Shown here: positions 36,701 through 47,186 of the stretch, in pieces | Layout: the number at the start of each line of letters is the position of its first letter | How positions within the stretch are numbered: position 1 is the first letter of the stretch | DNA from: Apostichopus japonicus | Taxonomy: Eukaryota; Echinodermata; Holothuroidea; Aspidochirotida; Stichopodidae | DNA length: 64,000 bases | Assembly: GCF_037975245.1 (NCBI RefSeq) | Contig: NC_092562.1 | Coordinates: 16,364,521 to 16,428,520, forward strand | Direction: 5' to 3' | Position numbers and translations under genes: made by a program | The notes under the pieces: model-generated | Told to the model about the DNA's origin: nothing | The model's input: the letters and a program-made list of their open reading frames with translations, nothing else | Database searches by the model: none

Positions 36701-39700
36701 AGTACTACATAATTTTGGTTCATCAATATATATATATATATATATACATATATATATTTATATGTCTTCCAGTTCATCTCAGTGCTCCTACGATGCACGT
36801 TGCCAAGGTAACCGAGACGTTTCTTGGGGTGAACCTGCTTGGTCCGGAGTCACCATACTATGATCTGGCACAAAACGAGAAACCTTTACGAGTCGAAGAA
36901 GCAGCCTCAAACTTAAAAAGACGGATTTATTTTCTCGTGGAATTAGATGGTCCCAATATTAAAATGGTATGTCATCGCTTCCGACGTTTCTTTCAGCGCT
37001 ATCGAAACCTTTTTCTTTAACCATCTTTTGACTCCAGCTATAAAGGTGATATGTTACAAAGAAAGTCCAACTATCAGATGAGATTGTTAACTGCATATTA
37101 TTTGTCCGTGTCCCTCAAAGTTTTCAAAATAATGTAAATAGTAATCGAAGAAACGTTTGAAATTTTCAAGCTTGACAATGTAAGTCTCTAGCTTGTATTG
37201 TTTCAGATAAAAAAACAAATCCAGGCTATTCTTTTGTGTCATAAATTCTGATATTTTGCTATACAAACAAGTTTTGTGTTATACTAATACATCAAAGACA
37301 TAGTAGAACTGGTGCAAAAGGCCTAAGTCAACATCACCTGTCTTTGTCATTTCTGTCACGTGTGATTTGACGCATGTAGTCTGATGCTTTGTGATTGGTT
37401 CTTTCTTCTTCTTTTATGATACCTTTATCTAAGTTGCTTAGTAAATGTGGTGAAGGGTGACTTATTGTAATAAAATGGAATGCAATCTTCTTTGACTTCA
37501 AGATGTTTTGATTTATCGTTCTCCCTGCCCCCCCCCCCTTGTATGGGCGACGGATTTGTCAGAATGCATTAGAAAAGTAGTCAATTCTTACTTTTTTCTT
37601 TTTACTTTTTATTTTATTTCTAGAGTCAAAATACGACAGCTATGTTTCCATATGTGGAGTTTAGTCAATTAACTCCTGGACTAAGCTATAATATTTCAGC
37701 TGTAACCAGTTATCGTGGAATCTTTGAGACAACCTACAGTAAACGGAGAACAATTAAAAAGGTCTTCACAACTCTGAGCGGTAAGTAGAGAGATTCTTGT
37801 CGCAAATCAAAACTTCTTAAAAAGGAGTAATCCTGGCCGTGCGACCCTAAGCTTTATTATAGGTCTAAGTAACTATAATTTAAGAACCCTGTCCTGGCTG
37901 GGAGTTTCAAACGTATGCAGGAGACTAAAAGGTATATTTCTCCTGAGATCGTTGTAACCTGCATCCCTCGTCCCTCCCTACCCCCCACATCAATTCTAAT
38001 TCCCTTATCCCTTGTGGTGCAGCAAGTGAGGTTTACGTCGATATCTCGCGGAACCCCTCCCTATATCCTGAAGTTTTAGTCGACACAAACGTTTCCATGG
38101 TGGTGTTGAAAAGTTTGTTAAGAAATCATAACATATCTGAAAGAAAGATCAAAATTATTCAGTTTGGTCGAAAGTTATACTCTTTAGTTATATCAACGAG
38201 GCCCAGGGATTTGTTATGAAAACTGACTGTTAGGCTAATATCATCAATGGATTGTTCCTCATCAGTCGGAAATTGATTAGCATCGTGAATTGAAAACCTA
38301 GAACGTCGGGGTATAAATTGGAGACAGATCCGTCCATAGCAATGGGCCTCTTTTCTTTCTGACTGCATATTTTCTGGGCCCGTCCACAATTTCCCGGGGC
38401 CTCTTGGTTGACCCCAGACACCGGAGTTGTATTGCATTCAATGGCTCCCCAGGCGTGGATCCAGAGGGTTAGTCCAGGGGGTCCGGACCCCCCTGCTCTT
38501 GGCCCCCCCCCCAAAAAAAAGGGAAAAAAAAAGAGAGAAAGAAAGAGAGAGAAAAAAATATTAAATTAAACGCCAATTTTAAACATGTAGGACGTCAGAA
38601 GGGCGGTTATCCTTACAAGTCAGCCAGGTGTGTCTTTTCCGTCAAATGAACTATAGTGTGCCACGCGTGCTACACGTGAGACGTTCCTCGCCCATTGGGC
38701 GAGGAACGTCTCACAGCTCTTGTTCTCATGAACACGTATTATAACACTCCTATCGACGCTGACGAGGTGGTCCGAAAGTTCATTGAGAAACATCCACGGC
38801 GTTTGTTCTCTCCAATCTACCATGAATAGATCATCAATAAAACTAGCTAACTCGTACTGATGCAGATACATTTCGAGTGAGTTTTTGTAGGTGCTTTGCA
38901 TGGCTAAATTGAAGGGGGTTCCCTGTTGTACTTAAATATCCAAGAATTTCACAATGGATAGAGGGAAACCCACTCCCCTTAGACCCTAGGATCACTGGAA
39001 GCCAAACCCCTCACCCTTCCAGAATCCTGGATCCGGCTCTGCATCAAACAGTGGTGACGGAACGGGAGGGGGATTGGGGGCTAAAGGCATTATGATTTTT
39101 GTATCATCTCAATTCATCTGATATGTATTACCATATTTCATATAGATTGTTTTTTTCTCATCAATTGAGAAATTGCAGACATGAGATCCATATTTTCAGG
39201 CTAGGTATACATGCAGCTTAGAATATTTGGGAAGTGCCGTTTCCGGTCATCTGGGGGGTTTTTAAAGCCAAAAATTTTATGGTACGCTCCGCGCCAACCG
39301 ATGGTACGCTCCGCGCCAACCGATGGTGGCGCTCCGCTAAGATAGTCTTACGTTCAGGCGCGGCTGGACCAGTCAGACCCCCCTGTCACAAATCCTGCAT
39401 CCGCCCCTGCTCCCATCCACCTTTCTTCCGGTCTGGTTGGATGCTTAAAACAAGGACGAAAGTAAACTTTTGAAAGTTTCAGAAAGCTGGAAAAAATTTC
39501 AAATTTTCAGGAACTCGAAGCTATCCGTGCTGGTGGCTTCGCGGACAATATCTGTGTTAATTTTCTGATAGTTAAAAAAAAAAACACATCAGAGCTCAGA
39601 GCTCTATATCAGTACACTCATCTTTGGTTACAATAATGATGTAATACTGGACCAAAACCTCTGCTAATTTGACTACTGGGAAATCATAAAGGATTGCCAA

Positions 39701-42700
39701 TCATCCCCGGCATTGTTCCGGATCTTAATGTAACAAATCCTAAACGTAATCTGAAACTTGAATATCGGTGACGCATTAAGTATATGGTATTATTCTCTGA
39801 AATTGTATCTCAATATTCGGACGTCATAAATCAATGATTACTCGATTATTTATATCACTCTAGTCTAATTTTAATATTTACAGATACATTACACAGACCA
39901 GTCGACGTGGAATTGGCAGAAGAGAGTGCCATCAATTGTAGCCATCCGGATTTAAGAGACGTGCTAGTTACCTGGAGGGTAGGTATAACGTAATCATGTA
40001 ATTGAATCTAAACACGATTGGTTTGTTCATTTTTTTCTCTTGCAAATTAGAAAACAGCTGAAAACTTTGAAATGGCTCGCATTTTCAATATTCTTTACGC
40101 ATATCATCATGTCTGCAAACCATGTAGGTAAATTAACCTAATTAACCATATTTCTTGTGTATATAGTGTTAACTTACTGTCTAAAAACCTTGTAAACACT
40201 CAAATTCCTGAACAAGTGCACGAGTAAACTTGATACTTGATATGTAGATCCGCGTTAGTCCAAGAAATTTGCGTGATCAGTTGAAGTCAATAATGGTCAA
40301 TATACGTTTCTCTTTCATCCTTCAAACATGAATATTACCATGGACTACCAATTTAACGGGTCAATTCTCCAAACCACAAATAAATGAAATAAATAACATT
40401 AATATAAAACTGCAAAATTGACTGGAGAACTTGAATATCGAAATTAATGTTGGGATTTCCTTTATTATTTAAATAAGCCAAGAAAGATTCGATTTCGTTT
40501 ATAGCTTTGGTTGGTTCTTGACATTTTACCAAGGGCGTAGGAACCGGGGGGGGGGGGGGCTGAGGGCACCAGCCCCCCAGTGAAAAATATGGGGGGCGGA
40601 TGTATCATTCCGCCCCCCCCCCCCCCCCCGCTCCGCAAGTCAGAAAACCCCTTTTTCTTTTCCAAATGAGAAAAAAATCTCATTTAGAGCACCAAATTGC
40701 ATCTAAGGCCAGGTGAAAATGCAAAATTATTTACAAAATGGAGTGGGTGTTGAAGTGTGCTATATTGCACCAAATTGCATCTGAGGGCCACCTGGAAATG
40801 CAAAAACATTCACCCCCCTCCCCTTAGACCCCTCCCCCAGGCCGGCCATCAGTAGTCTTCAGCCCCCCCCCCCACTCAAAAGGACCTTCCCATGCCACTG
40901 CATTTTACTATGAGCTGGTATATGAAAACAAATTACCACCGATCATAAGGTAACAGCAAAAAGAATTCCATACCTATAGTTAAAGGGGATCAAATCGTGA
41001 TGATTTATCAGAGAATTCCTAGACAACATCATTATCATAGAACTAACTATAGTGTTGATTAAGAGACACATTCACACGCATGCGCAATGACGCTGTTTCA
41101 GGTGATGGTGATGTAAATATTCATGAACTAAAAGACTGAGAAAAATCTTGGGGTGGAACAAGAATTATGATCAGAGCTTAAAAACATTTTTTTTCTTCCT
41201 TTTGTCAGAGACCTAAATCTGCCAAACCAATTACTTTTTACGACTTGAGATTTTGGACTCACGACCGGAAGGAAAAAGCCAAATCTTACACCATTCGGTC
41301 AGAGGTCAATCGTACAAACTATTCTTTCCTGTTACGTAATCTGCCAAGATGGTCACAAATTGAAGTCATTGTATTTGCCAACACAACTTTCACAGGCTGT
41401 GCAAGCTTCAATATTATACTCTTCCCACATTCCGTTGGTGAGTAGTCCATGCTCTCAGCACAAGTATGTAAGCAGATGAAACGAAGACCGATATATCGCT
41501 TAGTATTGCCAAGCACGGTAGGCAGACAGTAGCCCTACCCTTCCCCACCAAGACAGACTACTGTTATACAACCACCATGTGTACCAAAGCTTCACAGGTT
41601 ACAGGACACCGATATAGTGCTCCTCCTTGACAACTGGTGACCACAATTCAGAATTCCTTAACACAGGCCTGGGCATAGACGTCAGAGGTACCTCCACCTC
41701 TCCCTAAGATAACATATAAAGAAAGAAGCAATACATTTCAAAGAAATTTCAGAGTATATCCTGTTTTATGACATGCATTTTTATGCTTCAAAATCGATAC
41801 GAGAGAGGAGGAATCTGAAAATTTTGCACTGAGCTTCCGGGGCTTCACCCCATTTACCCCAACCAGGGTTATCTCCACTTGGCGCCCCCCCCCCACCCGA
41901 TGCAACCAGGCCAATGACAGTGTACCACTCCCTCCCCATCAGAAAACCCATGGATGGGCCCTTGAAAATATGGAATAAAGAATTTATGTGTATTTTCATT
42001 TTCATAATATGCCTAAAGAAAATGAATAATGCAGACAGGAAAACAGAGGACGGTGATATCATTGTAACCAGGGCCCGACGTAGCTCTCGACGCCCCTGGT
42101 GACATAGGATAACATTTACTATCAAGTACCTGGATAAAATAGTTAATCAGTAAAATAGCCATCATTTCCATATGCTTGTTCTCAATGCCACAGATGACGG
42201 TAGTTCCAGACCAGAAAATCTTTCCTTTGTGACAAACTCACCTGATTCCGGGATAATTGTCTGGAATCCTCCCTCATCATGTAAGGAATGCATAGTGGGG
42301 TATGAAGTTTCTTGGAAGCTATCAGAGGCACAGGGTACAGGGAACGCCTCAAAGGACACTGTGCCACCCAATGAGTTGCAATATAAGCTAAAAAAGAAAA
42401 GGGTAGCTGACGTGACGTTAGTTGCGGTGACCACCCTCCTCATCAGCGGGGATAATATGCATAAAACAGGCCAACAAGCTGTCCTTGATATTCAATTAAA
42501 AGGTTCGTATAACTTTGCCAAGTACCGATATCATAGTGTTTCATCTCACTGCATCTACATAGAATGCTTCACTTGCCTGTACGTATATAGTGTTTCCAGT
42601 GGCGTAGGAAGGTACTTTTGACTGGGGGGGGGGGGCTGAAGACTGATGGCCGGCCCCTCCCCTTTGGAATTTTTTTGCATTTCCAGGTGGCCTCAGATGC

Positions 42701-43769
42701 AATTTGGTGCAATATAGCACAGTTCAACCCACCCACTCCATTTTGTATATAATTTTGCATTTTCACCTGGCCTTAGATGCAATTTTGTGCTCCAAAAGAG
42801 ATTTTTTTCTCATTTGGAAATGAAAAAGGGGTTTTATGACTTGCGAAGCGGGGGGGGGGCGGAATGATACTTCCGCCCCTACATATTTTTCACTGGGGTG
42901 CTGGCGCCCCCAGCCCCCCCGGTTCCTACGCCCTTGAGTGTTTCATCTCACCATATATATGTATAATCATGCCTCATCTATCAATCTTTTGTTTTCTCTC
43001 TTTTGTTTCAGAGTCTGGTGATATTATTAACTTCTATATGATAATTGCAATATGTCTGGGAGTGTTGGTCGTCTCTACGATGTTACTACTTATACTATTT
43101 TATAAAGCTATAAAGAAACGGAGGCGGAAAGATGAACCAACCATTAAAGCAATTTTTTCTATGAAGAAAAATGGGTCAGAGGTCAGTATACGTTACGTCA
43201 TCTAACATTATAATGAATTTTGATCAGCACTACTTTGTAACGTTATTCTTAACATACTGTAGGTGAGTTGTGGACTAATAGCGTATAACAGTATATGATA
43301 CAACATGTCGAAATATCTGTTTATGTTGACCAAGTTGACGAGTAACACTAACGTTACATCTTGACAGAAAAGTATCAAATTTTCGACTTTAATGAGTTGC
43401 ACGAGACTTTTGGAACTAGACAAAAATCATATTTTTGACGTGTTGTTGAGCTGAACTATAATACGCTACGTCTACTATACGCGCCTGTGCCCCTTCAAAA
43501 CCACCGTATCACCCCCCTACCCCCATCAACAATAAATACAGGACGTTATAGGTCACACCTTGATTGTATATTCAAATTCAAATGGAACACTCAATCATGA
43601 CGAAACACACTAAAGAAGTAAGATCATAATTTATAATGGTGATTCTTCTCTCCCATAGTTATGTATACCTCGTCCACCTATGACGTCATCTGTACAGTAC
43701 AGCCGTTCTATCTACGTCCGAGAGCCTGAGATATTCGACGAGCTGTTACCCATACCGTCGTCCGAATGA
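28789..43769 (+). CDS. Type I membrane receptor with four FN3-like domains, class II cytokine receptor-like, 556 aa, ten exons
   Basis: Exons: 28789-28873, 33048-33168, 36370-36569, 36773-36966, 37624-37780, 39884-39978, 41209-41437, 42194-42502, 43012-43181, 43659-43769. They total 1671 bases, all with GT-AG introns and consistent phases. Signal peptide 1-28 (core IKVLLFVYGFATV); domains D1 29-135, D2 136-252, D3 253-360, D4 361-464; membrane helix about 471-494; basic stop-transfer KKRRRK; 62-residue tail. D1 has AVIESYNLDITVTW (W49), W80, then C86-x7-C94 in GCLNISLPFCNVS and RIEARENG. This is the D1 layout of class II cytokine receptors, close to the interferon-gamma receptor pattern I recall. 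D2 has no cysteine and no WSxWS. D3 and D4 have one or two cysteines each (CKEC in D4). Many N-glycosylation sequons. The tail holds LCIPRPP, SVQYSRSIYVRE and EIFDELLPIP. The ligand is unknown. Alternatives are a Domeless/gp130-like class I receptor or another FN3 adhesion receptor. Confidence 0.88.
29850..30110. other. GC-rich block in receptor intron 1, origin unknown
   Basis: A roughly 250 bp patch is markedly richer in GC than its surroundings (gccggcggcgttcgg, gcggcgcaccggtttcg). An open frame crosses it but has no family signature. It may be part of an unrecognised repeat. The rest of intron 1 (28874-33047) holds the MITE at 32419-32732, a (TA) run at 31501-31529 and nothing else I can name. 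Confidence 0.35.
32419..32732. mobile_element. hAT-type MITE, 314 bp, in receptor intron 1
   Basis: Ends caggcgcgtagcgagg and ccttggctacgcgcctg form a terminal inverted repeat. Flanks ggtggcgc (32411-32418) and ggtggtgc (32733-32740) match at 7 of 8 bases, as expected for an aged 8 bp target duplication. It contains a decayed copy of the ctatctaagcg...ccacc module found in the other elements listed here. Confidence 0.85.
33713..33755. repeat. (TA)n microsatellite in receptor intron 2
   Basis: Uninterrupted alternating TA of about 43 bases. The open frames reading IYIYIY across it are artefacts. Confidence 0.97.
34101..34471 (+). mobile_element. hAT-type MITE family A, copy 1, 371 bp
   Basis: Ends cagtggcgtaggaagg and ctcctacgcccttg, with a perfect 8 bp target duplication cagagtat at 34093-34100 and 34472-34479. 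The body contains cctcagatgcaatttggtgc and ccttagatgcaatttggtgc, a G-run followed by ctgaagactgatggccgg, and cggaatgatacttccgcccc. It lies in receptor intron 2. Confidence 0.95.
35409..35861. mobile_element. hAT-type MITE family B, 453 bp, in receptor intron 2
   Basis: The 14 bp terminal inverted repeats are perfect (caagggcggcggaa and ttccgccgcccttg) and the 8 bp target duplication tatttcaa (35401-35408, 35862-35869) is perfect. Internally it carries the actatctgagcggagcgcc...ggttggcgcggagcg module and a gatggccagaaacggccctt segment shared with elements of other families nearby. Confidence 0.95.
36726..36760. repeat. (TA)n microsatellite abutting the exon 4 splice acceptor of the receptor gene
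   Basis: The TA/CATA run ends about a dozen bases before the acceptor AG at 36771-36772, leaving only tatgtcttcc as pyrimidine tract. Confidence 0.9.
38450..39409. mobile_element. Composite of decayed hAT-type MITE ends in receptor intron 5
   Basis: At 38450 a caggcgtggatccag end faces ctggatccggctctg at 39041, an inverted pair. A second end-like string, cagtggtgacggaacgg, starts at 39049. The segment 39280-39350 carries the shared cgctccgcgccaaccgatgg module in reverse, partly duplicated. Another end, caggcgcggctgg, begins at 39355 and gcatccgcccctg closes at 39409. None of these pairs has a clean 8 bp target duplication. I read it as several overlapping or partly deleted insertions. Confidence 0.55.
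38676..38714. other. Perfect 19 bp inverted repeat with a one-base spacer
   Basis: The arm from 38676 begins gtgagacgttcctcg and is followed after a single T by its exact reverse complement, ending at 38714. It lies in receptor intron 5 inside the composite MITE region. It could extrude as a cruciform or form a hairpin in the pre-mRNA. No function is inferred. Confidence 0.9.
40530..40900 (-). mobile_element. hAT-type MITE family A, copy 2, 371 bp, reverse orientation
   Basis: Ends caagggcgtaggaa and catgccactg, with a perfect 8 bp target duplication cattttac at 40522-40529 and 40901-40908. The body is the reverse complement of the copy at 34101 and has the same length. It lies in receptor intron 6. 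Confidence 0.95.
42597..42936 (+). mobile_element. hAT-type MITE family A, copy 3, 340 bp
   Basis: Ends cagtggcgtaggaagg and ttcctacgcccttg; perfect 8 bp target duplication agtgtttc at 42589-42596 and 42937-42944. It occupies most of the 509 bp receptor intron 8, starting 95 bp past the donor and ending 75 bp before exon 9. Confidence 0.95.
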
Positions 43770-43917
43770 CTGAGGCGCCAAAAATCTGTCATGTTAAGAC
43801 CTCTCGAATCCCCCTTTTTCACCCACTTTATTCGGAACATTTTCTGTCCCGTGGGCAGCCCTGCGAGTTATGGTGATGTGGAGACTGCTTTGCTGGATTA
43901 ACCTAATGTAAGATGAA

Positions 43918-43923
43918 AATAAA
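43918..43923 (+). promoter_or_regulatory. AATAAA polyadenylation signal for the receptor-like gene
   Basis: A canonical hexamer 149 bp after the stop codon, followed by T/G-rich sequence. Confidence 0.6.
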
Positions 43924-44808
43924 GCAATGCGGGACTTATTACTATGCAAATAAAAATAGTTTGCATGAATATATATATATATTTGCATATATAATTCACA
44001 AACAGAAATTATTCATGCTGACTTCGGGAACAAGACAAAAGATATTTGAAATATGTCACGAAAACGCAAAACCAGGAAAATATTTTGTAAAATCAATTGA
44101 GAGAAAAAAATATTTCAGTGTGTCCTGTTATATAGACAGTTAAGCTTTTGTTTTTAAGTTTTATGTGTCATAGCCTAATATTATATAACTTATTTAACTT
44201 TTTAAAATAATTTATGGCGAATTCAATGCATTTAGTCAGCTAAAGCATTTTTCGAGATTATAACGAAAAAAAAAACCTATACAGTGTAACTGATGTTGCG
44301 TATATGGGTGATGTATGAATGACAAGCAAATTCCTCCAGTGTTATTCAAGCTAAAATGGTGCTTCTAAGTACATTAATTATTTCTAATATGTTGTAGACC
44401 GTTAGATAGCACTGGTATCATTCAAAGAACTTTAATTCAGTCACTTTTGAAATATTACACAGAACATGATCTTCTTAAAGGGAAATATGCATCAGGATGC
44501 ACCATTTCACATCAACATTGTAGTTATTTCTTAGGTGTTGACCCTCAGACCTTTCTATATGGAAGTCGCCTTCAACGACATTGGTGATCCTTTCTTAAAA
44601 TTCTATGATAGTTTCAAAATATGGCGTATAATATAATAGTATTCACAATTTGTGGGACATTAGATAGGCATTCCACTAGAATTTGCGTCTAGTAAGGGAG
44701 ATTCTTCTCAATTAATTAATTGACCTCTTCCCAATACTTCCTTGCGGTTCATGTTAACAATCCCCGTTCAATGAAGCTTGATAGACGAATAACTTTTCAG
44801 TGTATCAA

Positions 44809-45064
44809 CGGCGGAGTGTATAGCCTAGTGGTTAACGCCGGCGTCTCCCAGTCATGAAATCCCCGGTTCGATTCCCCGCCGACAGCAATGTGTGTCGTCT
44901 GGCAAGGGTGTTGTTCAATAACAACTTCCCGACATGGACGTTAAATGGATGTGTGCCGAGAGATTGGCATCGGTCAGCTTGCGAGTCTATAAGCCTCCAT
45001 GGCTTCTTTCGCGAGTTCCTGCTTGCGGGAAGATCACATATACCTACATACATACATACATACA
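44809..45064 (+). mobile_element. tRNA-derived SINE, second family, with (taca)n tail
   Basis: A box TAGCCTAGTGG at 44821-44831 and B box GGTTCGATTCC at 44865-44875 give a tRNA-like head. The body has tgtgtcgtctggcaagg, caataacaacttcc, catggacgttaaat, cggtcagcttgcgag and gcgagttcctgcttgcggga, and ends with a (taca)n tail. It lies about 1 kb downstream of the receptor gene. A diverged copy lies in reverse at 51736. Confidence 0.88.
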
Positions 45065-45596
45065 GTGTTAACTACTTTTGTCTCGACCAAAGTGAAAACC
45101 ACAATATAATCTCGATTACGAACCGGAATAGCGTCCTCTAGTTATACTTTCTGAATTCACTGGTTCATTGCGTTACACGACTTGTGATATTCAATTCATC
45201 ATGGTTGACACAATTTTGATATCTGGTAATACACCTATTTCCCGTGGTGGTATACATCTTTTAACCGACAAAATTTGATGGTTTTATGCACAAATCAATG
45301 AATGAATGAATTGTATTTAATTTCAGGTTTCTAGCTATGTGAGACACAACGGCTTTCATAACTTGTAAAACAAGTCTCTTTACTTATACGGTAAACAAAT
45401 TTACAAAGCTGCTCGCGGTGAAAGTCGAAAATGGTGCAGAATGACTTCAATTGACAAACTTTTACCACCGTGATGTAGATCCATTAATCCTCTTCACACC
45501 ATTAGTAAATCCTATTTGCTAACATATCTAAATGGTTTATTCGAGTCATATTGCTGTTAGGCACCTTCCTTGGCTTAAATAATTTGCCAGGGTATG
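45065..45596. other. Intergenic, no gene recognised
   Basis: AT-rich sequence between a SINE and a MITE, with no open frame of note. Confidence 0.4.
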
Positions 45597-45604
45597 TGAC
45601 TTCG

Positions 45605-45954
45605 CAGTGGCGTAGGAAGGTACTTTTGAGTGTGGGGGGGGGGGCTGAAGACTGATGGCCGGCCTGGGGGAGGGGTCTGTATTTTTGTTGCATTTCCAGG
45701 TGGCCTCAGATGCAATTTGGTGCAATACAGCACACTTCAACACCCCTTCAATTTTGTAAATAATTTTGCATTTTCACCTGGCCTTAGATGCAATTTGGTG
45801 CTCCGAATGAGATTTTTATCATTTATTGAGAAATGAAAAAAAGGGGTTTTCTGACTTGCGAAGCGGGGGGGGGGGGGCGGAATGATACTTCCGCCCCTCC
45901 ATATTTTTCACTGGGGGGGGGCTGGCGCCCCAGCCCCCGGTTCCTACGCCCTTG
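45605..45954 (+). mobile_element. hAT-type MITE family A, copy 4, 350 bp
   Basis: Ends cagtggcgtaggaagg and ttcctacgcccttg; perfect 8 bp target duplication tgacttcg at 45597-45604 and 45955-45962. Similar to copies 1 and 3, but lacking the ccccctcccctttt stretch that copy 1 has after the first G-rich segment. Confidence 0.95.
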
Positions 45955-45962
45955 TGACTTCG

Positions 45963-47186
45963 CATGAAAAGAAGAATACATGCAGACAGAAAATTGTAGC
46001 GTATCTCACTCCTCTTAATAGGCTACAGAAGGTTCGAGAGTTCGGTCTTTATGGATCGAAATTATTTAAAGTTTTCGAAAAATAACTTCAATTTTGCCAT
46101 GGTGAAATGTGTGTGTGTGTGGGGGGGTGGTGGGGGGGGGGGTAATGTGCTCAAACTAGTGGCAAAATCATGTACTTAGATCTCGCCCTTTGTGCTGTTT
46201 TTGTTTTTGTTGTTGCTTTTGGTTTATTTTTGGTTTTAATGCCAGGATACATTTCATCGTCAGTAAAGTTGTAGTTTGTAGTTATGAGCGACGGGATCGA
46301 CAATAGCAAGTGGCTATACTGTTTACTTTTAACATGAAACTATGTGATTATAAAAACAAAGGACAGGAAGGACATTCATGTCGTAGTTTAACTGTGATAT
46401 TACTACATCAACAGATTGGTATAGTCCATGAGTTTTGAAATAATATCTCCCACACTGAACAATCTTTATTACGCAAGACACCGTATTCATGCCGAACAAT
46501 ACGGGCTTCATGTACGTTCTTTTAATGTCGCCTAAGATAGAAACTGGGCATGAAACCAGTCAACTTGATCCGTTCTGCTTCACTTCAAATCAATAACCTA
46601 TAGGCCTACGTGCTCGTTTACGTAAAAAGTGCGAGTTGTCCGAATTACGTAATAGATTTGCCGGATGAGTACTGTGTAATCCCTCATTGGCTCCTTAATT
46701 AAAATGATCCCGAAAAGCCCAGTTATTGACATTCATATTTATGGTATATGATAGGATATAGGATGGTTTGAGCATAGTATGTATTGGAGTGAAGACCTAT
46801 TGTAGACCGTGACACAGCTGGTGAAAGTGATCAAGGTGGCGAGTAGGGGAGCGAGGTAGGGGTGGGGTGGGGGGGGGGGTAGGTTACTCTTTTAATCTGA
46901 ATTTTGGTATCAATCAGTCAATCAATCAATCAATCAAGACACTATATAAAAGAGAAACCGATGACGTCATTATTATTGTAGCCTGAAATGAGCATATTCT
47001 ATAGGTGAATATCTTGATAACAAAACATAGCTTAGAGATACATAACTTGCACTCAAATGTTTCTTTTTATTTTGAACTATAACATATTAAGACTTAAATT
47101 CAGTTTAAATAAATCCTTAAATTTTAAATGAAAACTATGTATGCAATATGTCAGACGAAGTTGTTCAAAAGTAACACGAAATTATC
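45963..47186. other. Intergenic, no gene recognised
   Basis: Contains a (gt)n-G-run at about 46111-46142, a second G-run at 46860-46880 and a (caat)n run at about 46915-46938. No coding signal. Confidence 0.4.

Noticed and set aside
38450-39041. A single intact hAT element
   Set aside because: The ends resemble each other as inverted repeats but the flanking 8-mers (tggctccc, catcaaac) do not match, so it was folded into the composite region.
41674-42110. Another MITE between cctgggcatagacgtc and acgcccctggtgac
   Set aside because: The ends are only weakly inverted and there is no matching target duplication.
44821-44875. A functional tRNA gene (clear A and B boxes)
   Set aside because: The 3' half does not fold into a full cloverleaf and the sequence continues into a SINE body with a (taca)n tail. 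A diverged second copy at 51736 shares the body.
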